Assembly (NCBI GenBank): GCA_002387605.1
Contig: DGJU01000057.1
Coordinates: 4,270 to 39,629 of the forward strand
Origin: Alphaproteobacteria bacterium UBA4588
GTDB lineage: Bacteria > Pseudomonadota > Alphaproteobacteria > Puniceispirillales > Puniceispirillaceae
Length of the DNA: 35,360 nucleotides
Reading direction: 5' to 3'
Notes under the pieces: generated by a model
Told to the model about the DNA's origin: nothing
Database searches by the model: none
The model's input: the letters and a program-made list of their open reading frames with translations, nothing else
Position numbers and translations under genes: made by a program
Shown here: positions 24,086-32,433 of the stretch, one piece after another
Position numbering within the stretch: the first letter of the stretch is position 1
How the letters are laid out: each line of letters starts with the position of its first letter

Positions 24086-24955
24086 ATGACGTCAGAAACA
24101 GATAAAAATGCTAACATAGCTCAGGATGACGCGCTTTTTGGCAAGATAGAAACGCTCTATCGTGAAGCTGATGTTCTGGAAGGTCATGAGCCGGGCCGTC
24201 AAAATCTGGGGCATGATAATCAGTCAGGGCCTCTAGAAGTCTCGGTGAGAGTTAAAAGCCAAGATGCTACCCGGCTGCCGATTATCGGAAGCCTGCCTGT
24301 AACAGCTATCAGCAACCATAATGTACCTAAGCATCGCGGTGATGGATCCATTCCGCTCTCTTCAATCAGTAAAAATGACCTGATGACGAGTATCGTATTA
24401 ACAGGAATGGTATCACGGCCGGGGGCAGAAAAAGAACCGGCAGACCCCCTTCCTGCATCCGGTACGCCGCTAGATGAGCCCGTCGATAAAAACATCCCGG
24501 CGCCATCAGATGACCCCTTTATTGCTATCAGAAATGCTGTTGAGACAGCAGGTCAAACTGACGAGCAGAAGCCAGATACTCGCCCAACTATGAGCGAAGC
24601 ATCGCAGATATCATCCCAGACAAAAGAACTCGCATCAGCACTGGCTATCATCATAAAAGAACAGATAGATAATGCCATTGATAAACGTCTAGCATCGCCT
24701 GACAGAGCTGATAGCGTTAAGCCAAAACCAGCTGAGGATAACAGCAGCGTTGATAAAACTATAACAGCATCAAAACGCGCAGCCGCTAAAACAGCTCTGA
24801 AAAAAGCCGCAAAGCTGGCACAGAATAACACGACTGCGTCAGTAAAGCACAAGACAAAGACTGCCCCTGCAAAAGCTAGTGCCAAGAAAACTGAGGCGAA
24901 GGCAAAGCCTGCCCGCAAAAAATCTTCGAAGGTAACGGGTGCTAAAGATGATTAA
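24086..24955 (+). CDS. Unknown soluble protein with histone-H1-like Lys/Ala-rich tail
   Basis: I do not recognise this 289-residue protein. It has no signal peptide or membrane segment. Residues 1-175 are mostly polar and probably disordered, with short conserved-looking patches (ALFGKIETLYREADVLEG at 16-33; TRLPIIGSLPVTAIS at 62-76). Residues 178-203 (QTKELASALAIIIKEQ then IDNAIDKRLAS) should form an amphipathic helix. From about 229 the sequence is dominated by Lys and Ala (KRAAAKTALKKAAK, then APAKASAKKTEAKAKPARKK), like the C-terminal tail of histone H1 or bacterial H1-like proteins, which bind nucleic acid without sequence preference. ATG 24086 is preferred over GTG 24083. It overlaps the next gene by eight bases, so the two are likely co-expressed. 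Confidence 0.75.
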   Translation: MTSETDKNANIAQDDALFGKIETLYREADVLEGHEPGRQNLGHDNQSGPLEVSVRVKSQDATRLPIIGSLPVTAISNHNVPKHRGDGSIPLSSISKNDLMTSIVLTGMVSRPGAEKEPADPLPASGTPLDEPVDKNIPAPSDDPFIAIRNAVETAGQTDEQKPDTRPTMSEASQISSQTKELASALAIIIKEQIDNAIDKRLASPDRADSVKPKPAEDNSSVDKTITASKRAAAKTALKKAAKLAQNNTTASVKHKTKTAPAKASAKKTEAKAKPARKKSSKVTGAKDD

Positions 24956-25565
24956 ACTAGCCTGTCCACACTGCCGCATGGTTGGGATGGTACCAGAGCT
25001 CCTTTCTGAGACGGGGGGCTGGCCGATCGCCTGTCATCATTGTCACCAGCATTATTTTGCGCCTGTTTTATCTGGCCCTCTGCCAATGGCGCGGCTGATA
25101 GAGTTAGGCTGTTTGAAATGCAGCTTTGTCTCTCAACTCGACATCAAGGCATTAGATGAGCTGCAGAGCCAGAATTTCGCATTATACTGTCCTGAATGTC
25201 ATGATGCTCTTATTGTTCCGCGGCATGAAGAAGCTCCTGAAACTGTTCTGGATGAGCCTGCGCCCGATACCGCAAAACAACGCATAGAAGAGAGCGCAGA
25301 GACACAATCTGTTGCAAGCCCTCAACAGACACCATCAGAAGACACTCCGCGCCAAGCGAAGCCTAAAAAGAGCCCCAAAAAAATCAGTTTTGGGAGTGTT
25401 CTACTACTACTTTTGGTAGGGTTTGTTATCAGCATTATTTTGATTGATGCGGCCCAACAGGGCATTATTGACAGAACATGGCTTGATATGATTCTGAACA
25501 TCTTGCCAGACAAATCACAGCTTGAAACGCTCCTCAGGGAGCTTACCGCAAAAGTCGTGCAATAG
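24948..25565 (+). CDS. Unknown membrane protein with two zinc ribbons
   Basis: I do not recognise this 205-residue protein. Four CxxC pairs make two zinc ribbons: Cys6/Cys9 with Cys29/Cys32, and Cys55/Cys58 with Cys81/Cys84. The first resembles the short zinc ribbons (MJ0042 type) at the N-termini of other alphaproteobacterial membrane proteins. An acidic, Pro-rich linker (92-140) and a basic cluster (PKKSPKK) precede a single membrane helix (about 147-167; LLLLLVGFVISIILI). A 38-residue amphipathic tail follows. The basic cluster predicts a cytoplasmic zinc domain with the tail outside. ATG 24948 is preferred over in-frame GTG 24939. Its first codons overlap the previous gene, and its last 23 bases overlap hrcA on the other strand. 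A link to DNA or RNA through the upstream partner is speculation. Confidence 0.78.
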   Translation: MIKLACPHCRMVGMVPELLSETGGWPIACHHCHQHYFAPVLSGPLPMARLIELGCLKCSFVSQLDIKALDELQSQNFALYCPECHDALIVPRHEEAPETVLDEPAPDTAKQRIEESAETQSVASPQQTPSEDTPRQAKPKKSPKKISFGSVLLLLLVGFVISIILIDAAQQGIIDRTWLDMILNILPDKSQLETLLRELTAKVVQ

Positions 25566-26595
25566 TCTCGCTGGTATAATCAACCATTGAGATAATTTTC
25601 GCATAATTCATATGCCGTGGCCCGATAACACCAATAGCCCCGATAATCTGATTATCACTCCCCCGATAGGGTGACAGCACCATAGAACATCCTGTCTGGG
25701 AAAAAAGCTGATGGTCGGAGCCAATAAAAATGCGTAGTCCGTTAGCATCCTCAACAGCATTCATTAGCTGACCAGCATGTCGATGCATTTCCAATCGGTC
25801 AAAGAGCAGCTTTAGCTGGGCCACATCCTCAATAGCCTTGATGTCATCAAGCAGGTTTGCCTGCCCATGAAGAATAAGAGAGGCGTCATCACTGCCCTCT
25901 CCATCTGACCAGCTCGCAAGGCCGCGCTCAATAAGCCCCGATGCCAGAACATCCAGCTCTTTACGCCTCTGTGAGATATCCTGATGAACAGAATTTTTTA
26001 TCTGGGAAAGTGATTTTCCCAGATAATGAGCATTCATATAATTACTGGCTTCTATCATTGCTGATGCTGGCAAGCCGTCAGGCAGATCAAACATCCTGTT
26101 TTCTACCTGCCCATTGGTGAAGACCAGAATGACAAGCATTCTTTTATCCTGGAGTGGCACAAATTCTATATGGGTGACGCAGAGATCTTCGGTTGGCGCT
26201 AGCACAAGAGAGGCACATTTTGACAAGCCCGATAATGCCATGCTTGCCTTATCAAGAAGCTGTTTCACACTGAGGCCTTGGGCCGCAGCAAGCCCGTCAA
26301 TAGAGGCATGTTCTGCCTCGGAAAGAGCCCCGCCCACTTCCATCAAGCCATCAACAAATAAGCGCAGCCCCGCTCTGGTCGGTATGCGGCCTGCTGATGG
26401 GTGAGGTGAGAATAATAACCCTGTCTGTTCAAGGTCGGCCATAATTGCGCGCACAGATGCAGATGACAAATCAATATCCGGATGCGCGGCTATCAGGCCT
26501 GAGCCAACAGGCGAGCCTGATTCTAGATAATTTTTTACGATCTCAGCAAAGATATGCTGATTACGGCGGGTTAATTCTGGCACAGAATCTGTCAT
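25543..26595 (-). CDS. hrcA: Heat-inducible transcription repressor HrcA
   Basis: A 350-residue repressor that binds CIRCE operators, classically in front of groESL, and whose folding depends on GroEL. The N-terminal winged helix has LTRRNQHIFAEIVKNYLESG, then SSASVRAIMADLEQTGLLFS and HPSAGRIPTRAGLRLFVD, all typical. The GAF-like middle and C-terminal parts include IEFVPLQDKRMLVILVFTNG, and IGAIGVIGPRHMNYAKIISMVDYTS ends the protein. GAGG lies four bases before the ATG at 26595. In many alphaproteobacteria hrcA is directly followed by grpE, with rph divergent. Here rph is divergent as expected, but two opposing genes separate hrcA from grpE. I found no CIRCE sequence in this window. Confidence 0.95.
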   Translation of the reverse strand: MTDSVPELTRRNQHIFAEIVKNYLESGSPVGSGLIAAHPDIDLSSASVRAIMADLEQTGLLFSPHPSAGRIPTRAGLRLFVDGLMEVGGALSEAEHASIDGLAAAQGLSVKQLLDKASMALSGLSKCASLVLAPTEDLCVTHIEFVPLQDKRMLVILVFTNGQVENRMFDLPDGLPASAMIEASNYMNAHYLGKSLSQIKNSVHQDISQRRKELDVLASGLIERGLASWSDGEGSDDASLILHGQANLLDDIKAIEDVAQLKLLFDRLEMHRHAGQLMNAVEDANGLRIFIGSDHQLFSQTGCSMVLSPYRGSDNQIIGAIGVIGPRHMNYAKIISMVDYTSETIARLLR

Positions 26596-26825
26596 TTTGC
26601 CTCACAAATGGCGGAAATAATAGCGCGCCACGCTGCCTCCCAAAGACGGGAACAGAACCTATCTTCTGGTGATATCAAAAAATTTGCACCCTGCCTATGG
26701 AAACAGATGAAAAGACAACTTGAAACACAAGCCAGAAGCGTGTTTTGTCTTATACAAAAGCTATCTTTGGCTAGATGCCTATTTTTACCCGTTATATCTC
26801 ATCCGCGATTAAAGGAAATATGATC

Positions 26826-27575
26826 ATGTCTCACGAAACACACGCCCCGCGGCCCTCCGGCCGATTAAGTGACCAATTGCGCGATGTTAAGATAGAGCCA
26901 CATGTCTCACCCTATGCTGAAGGGTCCTGTCTGATAAAAATGGGCAATACCCATGTTTTATGCACAGCCTCTATTGATGATAAGGTTCCAGGCTTCCTGC
27001 GGAACACCCAGAAAGGCTGGGTGACAGCTGAATATGGCATGCTGCCACGCGCAACTCATAGCCGGATGGACAGAGAAGCAGCCAGAGGCAAACAATCTGG
27101 CCGGACACAGGAAATTCAGCGCCTTATCGGACGTTCCTTGCGCGCTATTATTGACCTGAAGGCGCTTGGAGAGCGGCAAATAAAAATCGATTGTGATGTG
27201 ATTCAAGCTGATGGTGGTACGCGAACCGCTTCTATCACAGGCGCGTGGGTGGCATTGTCTCTTGCCTGCGAAACACTGCTTCTAAGCGGTGATATTAAAA
27301 CGATGCCGCTCAGCGATCAGGTTGCTGCTATTTCCTGCGGCATTGTGAATGGGCAGCCTGTTCTTGACCTTGATTACAGCGAAGATAGCACGGCTGGCAC
27401 AGACGCAAATTTTGTTCTTACCTCATCTAACGGTATTGTTGAGATACAGGGAACGGCCGAAGAAACACCGTTTAGTGAAGAAGAATTCACTGCAATGCTC
27501 CGGCTGGCACGTTCAGGGTGCGAAGAATTATTTGCCCATCAGGTGAGAGCCATTCACGTGCCACGGACCACATAA
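26826..27575 (+). CDS. rph: Ribonuclease PH
   Basis: A 249-residue phosphorolytic 3'-to-5' exoribonuclease that trims tRNA 3' ends. Family motifs are RPSGRLSDQLRDVKIEP, the PRATHSRMDREAARGKQSGR segment with the basic RNA-binding stretch, EIQRLIGRSLRAIIDL, and DYSEDSTAGTDANFVL near the active site. I chose ATG 26826 because AGGA lies nine bases upstream; ATG 26820 is too close to that site, and a longer frame to 26775 adds an unlike N-terminus. It is divergent from hrcA across a 230-base gap, where I see only a TTTTGT-N5-ACAAAA inverted repeat (26743-26759). rdgB follows 18 bases downstream, so rph, rdgB and hemW probably form an operon. Confidence 0.96.
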   Translation: MSHETHAPRPSGRLSDQLRDVKIEPHVSPYAEGSCLIKMGNTHVLCTASIDDKVPGFLRNTQKGWVTAEYGMLPRATHSRMDREAARGKQSGRTQEIQRLIGRSLRAIIDLKALGERQIKIDCDVIQADGGTRTASITGAWVALSLACETLLLSGDIKTMPLSDQVAAISCGIVNGQPVLDLDYSEDSTAGTDANFVLTSSNGIVEIQGTAEETPFSEEEFTAMLRLARSGCEELFAHQVRAIHVPRTT

Positions 27576-27593
27576 TAGAGGGTAGGATAGACG

Positions 27594-28205
27594 ATGACAC
27601 GCATATTCAGCCGCTCTGAAAAACTGGTTATAGCCAGCCATAATCCCGGCAAAGTATCCGAAATACGTGCCTTGCTGAAGCCACTTCGGATTGATGTGGT
27701 TGGGGCAGATGAGCTGGGTCTGATAGAGCCAGAAGAAACTGGAAAAACCTTCACTGAAAATGCTGAACTAAAGGCACGGCTTGCAGCTGAAGCATCTGGC
27801 CTGCCGGCGCTTTCAGATGATTCTGGCATGGCGGTATCAGCTCTTGGCGGCGCGCCTGGCATTTATTCGGCGCGGTGGGCGGGTCCAAAAAAAGATTTCA
27901 GCGCGGCTATTAAACGGGTCAATGATGCATTGCTAATGACAGGGTCATCAGATAGGAGCTGCTCCTTTATATGTGTTCTGTCTCTGGCCTGGCCTGATGG
28001 TCATATTGAAAGCTTTGAAGGGCGCGTGTCTGGCACAGCTGTCTTTCCGCCGCGCGGTTCACATGGCTTTGGCTATGATCCCATTTTTCAGCCAACAGGC
28101 TATGATCTCACCTTCGGCGAAATGGTGCCGCAGGATAAACATGCCATGAGCCACCGCGCACATGCCTTCTCCCAGTTGCTTGAACAATGCCTGATTCCCG
28201 CCTAG
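27594..28205 (+). CDS. rdgB: XTP/dITP diphosphatase (non-canonical purine NTP pyrophosphatase)
   Basis: A 203-residue house-cleaning enzyme that hydrolyses XTP and dITP to monophosphates, keeping damaged purines out of DNA. The start region has KLVIASHNPGKVSEIRALL, the substrate Lys-loop of the Ham1 family. The active-site signature is ALSDDSGMAVSALGGAPGIY followed by SARWAG, and the C-terminal signature is GFGYDPIFQPTGYDLTFGEM, with SHRAHAF near the end. AGGA lies eight bases before the ATG. The last 19 bases overlap the start of hemW, which suggests translational coupling. The rph-rdgB-hemW order is common in alphaproteobacteria. Confidence 0.96.
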   Translation: MTRIFSRSEKLVIASHNPGKVSEIRALLKPLRIDVVGADELGLIEPEETGKTFTENAELKARLAAEASGLPALSDDSGMAVSALGGAPGIYSARWAGPKKDFSAAIKRVNDALLMTGSSDRSCSFICVLSLAWPDGHIESFEGRVSGTAVFPPRGSHGFGYDPIFQPTGYDLTFGEMVPQDKHAMSHRAHAFSQLLEQCLIPA

Positions 28206-29413
28206 CGCCGGCATCCGCCCCGAACGCCGCGCCAGCACCTCTCGGTCTTTATATTCACTGGCCTTTTTGTGTGTCTAAATGCCCTTATTGTGACTTTAAT
28301 TCACATGTAGCAGGTGAGCTGGATGAAGCAGCATGGCTTCGCTCCATGTGCGCTGAACTTGATCATATGGCAGGGATCGCAGCCGAGACATTATCAACTG
28401 ATAATGTGCGTCTTGATACAATCTTTTTTGGCGGCGGGACGCCCTCCTTAATGCCGCCACAGATCGTGTCTGCCGTAATTAACAAAGCGGCTACACTGTT
28501 TTCTTTTGCTGATAATATTGAAATTACAGCAGAGGCAAATCCAAATTCAGCTGAAATGAAGCAAATGAAAAGCTTCCACTCTGCTGGCATTAATCGGCTA
28601 TCGCTCGGCATTCAATCCTTGGATAATGAGGGGCTTGCCTTTTTGGGGCGTGCCCATTCAGTAGATGAGGCCTGCAAAGCATTAGAGCAGGCATTAGGCC
28701 TTTTTGAGCGCGTATCGGCAGACCTTATTTATGGCCTCCCCGAACAGTCTGCAGCAGAATGGCAGGAGCAACTAACCCGCATTATCGGCTTTGGGATACG
28801 ACATCTTTCAGCCTATCAGCTCACTATTGAGCCAGGCACGATCTTTCATAGTCGCACACGCGCAGGCGCTACCCTAACAGCTGAACCTGATCATGTAGCT
28901 GATTTATATGAACTGACCGAAGACATAACAGCAGCAGCTGGATTGCCTGCTTATGAAGTCTCAAATTATGCAGCAGCACGCCATCAGGCGCGCCATAATC
29001 TGACCTATTGGCGAAGCGGAAACTGGATTGCTGTTGGCCCCGGCGCACATGGCCGGATAACCTATCCTGACCAGCAAAAGCGTCGCCATTTCAGACTACG
29101 CCGTAGCCCGCAAGGCTGGCTGAATGATGTTGCACAAAACGGTCATGCTATCGAAGAGGATAGGACTGAGACTGCTCGTGACATGTATGAAGAATATTGG
29201 ATGATGGGATTACGGCTAGTGAGCGGTATGCCCTTAACCCCGCCTTTTTTAGCGCACGAAATGGCGCCGCCGGCATCAGCTTTATGTCTTGATGCGGACT
29301 GGCAAGCCCGCTTTTGCGAAGAAGGCTGGTTAATAGAAGAGGGCGGCTACCTTAAGGCAAGCCTCGCTGGCCGCATGCGGCTTGATTATATGCTTGGCAA
29401 GCTTCTTGGGTAG
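28187..29413 (+). CDS. hemW: HemW, radical-SAM heme chaperone (coproporphyrinogen III oxidase-like)
   Basis: A 408-residue radical SAM protein. HemW proteins bind heme and insert it into respiratory enzymes; older annotations call them oxygen-independent coproporphyrinogen III oxidase. The 4Fe-4S motif is YIHWPFCVSKCPYCDFNSH with Cys28, Cys32 and Cys35. It lacks the extra N-terminal region of true HemN and has the Cys spacing followed by F rather than a fourth Cys, which favours HemW. FFGGGTPSLMPP, ITAEANPN and RLSLGIQSLD are the SAM-binding and barrel motifs. The C-terminal domain includes YEEYWMMGLRLVSG. The first 17 residues are Ala/Pro-rich and overlap the end of rdgB. It abuts the convergent LpoA-like gene with no intervening base. 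Confidence 0.93.
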   Translation: MPDSRLAPASAPNAAPAPLGLYIHWPFCVSKCPYCDFNSHVAGELDEAAWLRSMCAELDHMAGIAAETLSTDNVRLDTIFFGGGTPSLMPPQIVSAVINKAATLFSFADNIEITAEANPNSAEMKQMKSFHSAGINRLSLGIQSLDNEGLAFLGRAHSVDEACKALEQALGLFERVSADLIYGLPEQSAAEWQEQLTRIIGFGIRHLSAYQLTIEPGTIFHSRTRAGATLTAEPDHVADLYELTEDITAAAGLPAYEVSNYAAARHQARHNLTYWRSGNWIAVGPGAHGRITYPDQQKRRHFRLRRSPQGWLNDVAQNGHAIEEDRTETARDMYEEYWMMGLRLVSGMPLTPPFLAHEMAPPASALCLDADWQARFCEEGWLIEEGGYLKASLAGRMRLDYMLGKLLG

Positions 29414-30952
29414 CTACATTTTTAGCAACTGGCCATCACGTAACAGATGAATATCATAACTTCGGGAATTGCGCCCATCTGGCAGTAATCTGAAGGTTCC
29501 ACTAAATCCAGCAAAGCCTTGTTCCTGAATAAGACCGCCCTTCCAGTCTACATCCAGAGAGTTATCGTCAGATGTTTTTGCCGCATGCGCTCTTTTCGTG
29601 ACGGTGATAAGGGCCATCGAATCAAAACCAAGCCGTGATAATGATGATGATCCTGTTTTGAACGTCTCTTTCCATGATGTTTCAAAGATTGCGGCTTCGG
29701 GAATCTGCGCCCGCGCAATCAAACTACCCTGAAGAGACGGCTCACGAAGCAAATCACTTCTGGTCCAAAGGTCTGTTCCCACAAACGTCACCTGTGATGG
29801 ACCAAGGTCGTAATAGGCAAGGACTGGCGCTGCGCGCAGGACAAAATCTGCGTTACCAGCAAGAATAACGGCATCATAAGGCGGCGGCGGTAAGTCAGTA
29901 ACACCTTCTTCAGGAGCCACATAACGGCTAAACTCTTTTATCCTACTTTTAAGGGTCGGCTCATCTGCCAGTACATCGGGCGGCAGAATACTCAGCGCCG
30001 CGGGGCTTATCGCTAATTCCTGCAAGCGGCTTATTGCATGCATCATAATGCGAGAGCCAAACACATCTTCAGATGCCAGAATTCCAATCCGCATCTTATT
30101 TTCCTGAACCAGGTAGCCAAGAAGGTTATCCATCTGCTGTTCGGGAAGATAATTCATAACCCACCTGCCCGTTTGCGCGGCAGCCTGATTGTTTGACATT
30201 GACAGCACAGGGATACCGGCCTGTGCCAAAATTTCTGCACTCTGTTCAATGGAGGCGGTAAAAAGTGGTCCAATGATAATGTCGACAGCTTTAGATTGAG
30301 CATCTAGCGCGGCTTGATAGGCAGATGTTCCGCCTTTCGTATCAAGGTAGATAAGCTCTATATCGGGCTCGCCTGTCTGGAAAAGTGCCATTTCAATGCC
30401 GCCAGCGATATCTAGACCAAGTTCGGCATAATCGCCGCTCAAAGGCAGCATTAACCCAACACGCACTACACCATCATTACGAACAGCTGGCGGTAAATCC
30501 TGCACAGCCGTTGTCTTGGAAATCACGGAATTTGGCTTGCTACGCAATAAATCAAGAGCCGCATCAAGTGCCTGTTGAGCAAGGACAGACGATGTTTCAT
30601 CCAGTGCAGGGCTTATTTTTGGCATTGGCAGACTTGGCTGAATTTGTTTCTGAATCAGGCTTACCTCTTCATTTGGCCTGATGGTTATTTTACGGCCGCT
30701 ATTGCCTGTCGCCTCTTCAAGACTTTCTGTCTGCTGTGTTTCAACGCTTGTGATAAGGTCACCAACGATATCTGTTTGCACAGAGACGGTCTCTTTGGGT
30801 TCAGCTTGAACGCGAAAAACCTTTACAGACGTTGTTTTCGTGCCAGATGACGCTTGCTTGTCATCAGTCTGGCAGGCGGATAGAAACACCATTGCCATCA
30901 ATAGGCCTGTAAAAAGTGCTCGGTAATTATACTGTGCCATATTCTTGCCCAT
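29414..30952 (-). CDS. LpoA-like penicillin-binding protein activator (lipoprotein)
   Basis: A lipoprotein of about 512 residues. The signal sequence (11-26; ALFTGLLMAMVFLSAC) ends in a lipobox with Cys27. After a low-complexity stretch (30-160) comes a periplasmic-binding-protein fold typical of the LpoA/YraM C-terminal domain: VRVGLMLPLSGDYAELGLDI, then DIIIGPLFTASIEQSAEI, IPVLSMSNNQ and NDAVILAGNADF-like segments. In E. coli LpoA activates PBP1A from the outer membrane; the same role here is inferred from family and position. It is divergent from rsmI, with yraN and a BON lipoprotein beyond, which mirrors the E. coli cluster. ATG 30952 gives a clean signal peptide; ATG 30940 is also possible, and a frame to 31009 puts 19 charged residues in front. 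No TPR region is evident. Confidence 0.82.
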   Translation of the reverse strand: MGKNMAQYNYRALFTGLLMAMVFLSACQTDDKQASSGTKTTSVKVFRVQAEPKETVSVQTDIVGDLITSVETQQTESLEEATGNSGRKITIRPNEEVSLIQKQIQPSLPMPKISPALDETSSVLAQQALDAALDLLRSKPNSVISKTTAVQDLPPAVRNDGVVRVGLMLPLSGDYAELGLDIAGGIEMALFQTGEPDIELIYLDTKGGTSAYQAALDAQSKAVDIIIGPLFTASIEQSAEILAQAGIPVLSMSNNQAAAQTGRWVMNYLPEQQMDNLLGYLVQENKMRIGILASEDVFGSRIMMHAISRLQELAISPAALSILPPDVLADEPTLKSRIKEFSRYVAPEEGVTDLPPPPYDAVILAGNADFVLRAAPVLAYYDLGPSQVTFVGTDLWTRSDLLREPSLQGSLIARAQIPEAAIFETSWKETFKTGSSSLSRLGFDSMALITVTKRAHAAKTSDDNSLDVDWKGGLIQEQGFAGFSGTFRLLPDGRNSRSYDIHLLRDGQLLKM

Positions 30953-31100
30953 AAAATTTCTAAGCTTTAGATTATCTAACCTTTCGGCCCTCACCGTATC
31001 GTCTACCATTTAAAAAGCAGTGTTCTGCTATAGGCCAGACGCATCAACCTAGATATAGTGATGCCATGAAACCTTATCTTCTTCAATCACTCTTGGTGCA

Positions 31101-31970
31101 ATGATGCTAACCATCGTTGCAACACCTATCGGAAATCTTCTCGACCTACCTCAGCGCGCCGTTCAGGCTTTTGCCGAGGCAGATATTATCGCCTGCGAAG
31201 ATACCCGCCAGACACGCAAGCTTCTTAGCCTGACAGGAACCCTGACAAAGGCTCAGCTACTTCCGTATCATGACCATAATGGGGCAAAAATGCGCCCGAA
31301 ACTTCTTACCGCCCTTAGTAACGGCAAAAAAGTTGTTTTGGTGAGTGATGCCGGAACGCCGCTTATCTCAGACCCAGGCTATAAGCTTGTTGCAGCATGC
31401 CATGAAGGCGGCATAATCGTGACCTCTATTCCAGGTCCAACAGCGCCAATTATAGCTCTGACGATGTCGGGGCTGCCAAGTGACAAATTTGCATTTCAGG
31501 GATTTGTGCCAGCCAAAAAAAGTGCAGCCGCTCAGGCTCTTGAAGCATCAGCCCAGCTTGATATGACGCAAATCTGGTTTGAAAGTGCGCGCCGCCTGCC
31601 CACAACCCTTGACTTGATGTTGCAGGCCTATGGGGAGCGGTTATGTGTTATTGCCCGCGAGCTTACGAAGCTACATGAAGAAATTGAGCGTGCCCCCCTG
31701 ACTGTTTTGGCAGAAAAATATCAGACAGCACCACCGCCACGTGGTGAAATCGTCATTCTTGTCGAAGGGGCCTCTGCGTTTCATCATGCTGTTTCGGATG
31801 ACGCCATTATTGCCCTTCTTTCAGACGCCCTCGAAACCCATTCAGTTCGGGATGCGGTACAGCAAGTCGAAGCGCTCACAGGGGCAAAAAAACGTCATAT
31901 TTATCAGCTTGCTTTAACAGTTCAGCAAAAACAGCCCACCCCTCCTGACGATAGCGCCGCAAGCGATTAG
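31101..31970 (+). CDS. rsmI: 16S rRNA (cytidine(1402)-2'-O)-methyltransferase
   Basis: A 289-residue tetrapyrrole-methylase-fold enzyme that 2'-O-methylates C1402 in the decoding centre of 16S rRNA using S-adenosylmethionine. The N-terminus IVATPIGNLLDLPQRAVQAF, ACEDTRQTRKLL, VVLVSDAGTPLISDPGYKLV and IPGPTAPIIALTMSGLPSDKF are all diagnostic. The last 20 residues are a polar extension. Two ATGs in a row begin the frame without a clear ribosome site. A 12-codon open frame starting at 31066 ends in TGA overlapping both ATGs, which could couple translation. yraN follows 13 bases after the stop. Confidence 0.95.
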   Translation: MMLTIVATPIGNLLDLPQRAVQAFAEADIIACEDTRQTRKLLSLTGTLTKAQLLPYHDHNGAKMRPKLLTALSNGKKVVLVSDAGTPLISDPGYKLVAACHEGGIIVTSIPGPTAPIIALTMSGLPSDKFAFQGFVPAKKSAAAQALEASAQLDMTQIWFESARRLPTTLDLMLQAYGERLCVIARELTKLHEEIERAPLTVLAEKYQTAPPPRGEIVILVEGASAFHHAVSDDAIIALLSDALETHSVRDAVQQVEALTGAKKRHIYQLALTVQQKQPTPPDDSAASD

Positions 31971-31983
31971 AAGGGTTTTATCC

Positions 31984-32361
31984 ATGCCACCGCGTTCATC
32001 CACTCCCCGCAGGAAACAACGTCAGGCAGCCGAAAGAGCCGGACGGTGGGCTGAAATAATAGCGTGGCTTTATTACAGCTTTAGAGGATATCATTGCCTC
32101 GGCCGTCGGATGCGCTCACCGTTTGGCGAAATCGACCTTATTATGAAGCGGGGGCGTCGTCTTGTTTTTGTCGAAGTAAAATTCAGAACAGATAAAGGGA
32201 TCTCTGAGCAAAGCCTGCCTAACCATCGGCAGCGCCAGCGAATTGAAAGAAGTGCTATCTGGTTTCAGGGCAGACATTCACGGCTGGCAAACTGCAATCC
32301 AGCGATTGAAATTTTTGTTATTTCCAACTGGCGGTCTTTCAGATGCATTCCTGCCTATTAG
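31984..32361 (+). CDS. YraN/UPF0102 family putative endonuclease-fold protein
   Basis: A 125-residue member of the UPF0102 family, which has a Holliday-junction-resolvase-like nuclease fold but no settled function. The motifs are ERAGRWAEIIAWLYY (GRxAE is the family hallmark), SPFGEIDLIMKRGRRLVFVEVKFR (Glu/Asp and the E-x-K of the nuclease core) and a short C-terminus ending RCIPAY, matching the usual RHIxNAF/Y. The C-terminal half is less conserved than usual; I checked the other frames and see no sign of a frameshift. The first 14 residues are basic. Its position between rsmI and a BON lipoprotein copies the E. coli yraL-yraN-yraP neighbourhood. Confidence 0.88.
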   Translation: MPPRSSTPRRKQRQAAERAGRWAEIIAWLYYSFRGYHCLGRRMRSPFGEIDLIMKRGRRLVFVEVKFRTDKGISEQSLPNHRQRQRIERSAIWFQGRHSRLANCNPAIEIFVISNWRSFRCIPAY

Positions 32362-32421
32362 GTCGATGCGAAATTCTGATTGCGATCATGCCTTGCATCA
32401 TTATACTTTGACTATAAATCG

Positions 32422-32433
32422 GGTAACGTTACC
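32422..32433. promoter_or_regulatory. 12-bp perfect palindrome upstream of the BON lipoprotein gene
   Basis: GGTAACGTTACC is a perfect palindrome in the 126-base gap between yraN and the BON lipoprotein gene, 54 bases before the latter's ATG. A TATAAA lies eight bases before it. This could be an operator next to a promoter. No regulator can be named. Confidence 0.3.

Noticed and set aside
26596..26825. CIRCE operator near hrcA
   Set aside because: I looked for TTAGCACTC-N9-GAGTGCTAA or its halves in the hrcA-rph gap and the grpE and dnaK leaders and found none. Only a short TTTTGT-N5-ACAAAA repeat (26743-26759) is present, too A/T-rich to weigh. HrcA probably acts on groESL elsewhere.
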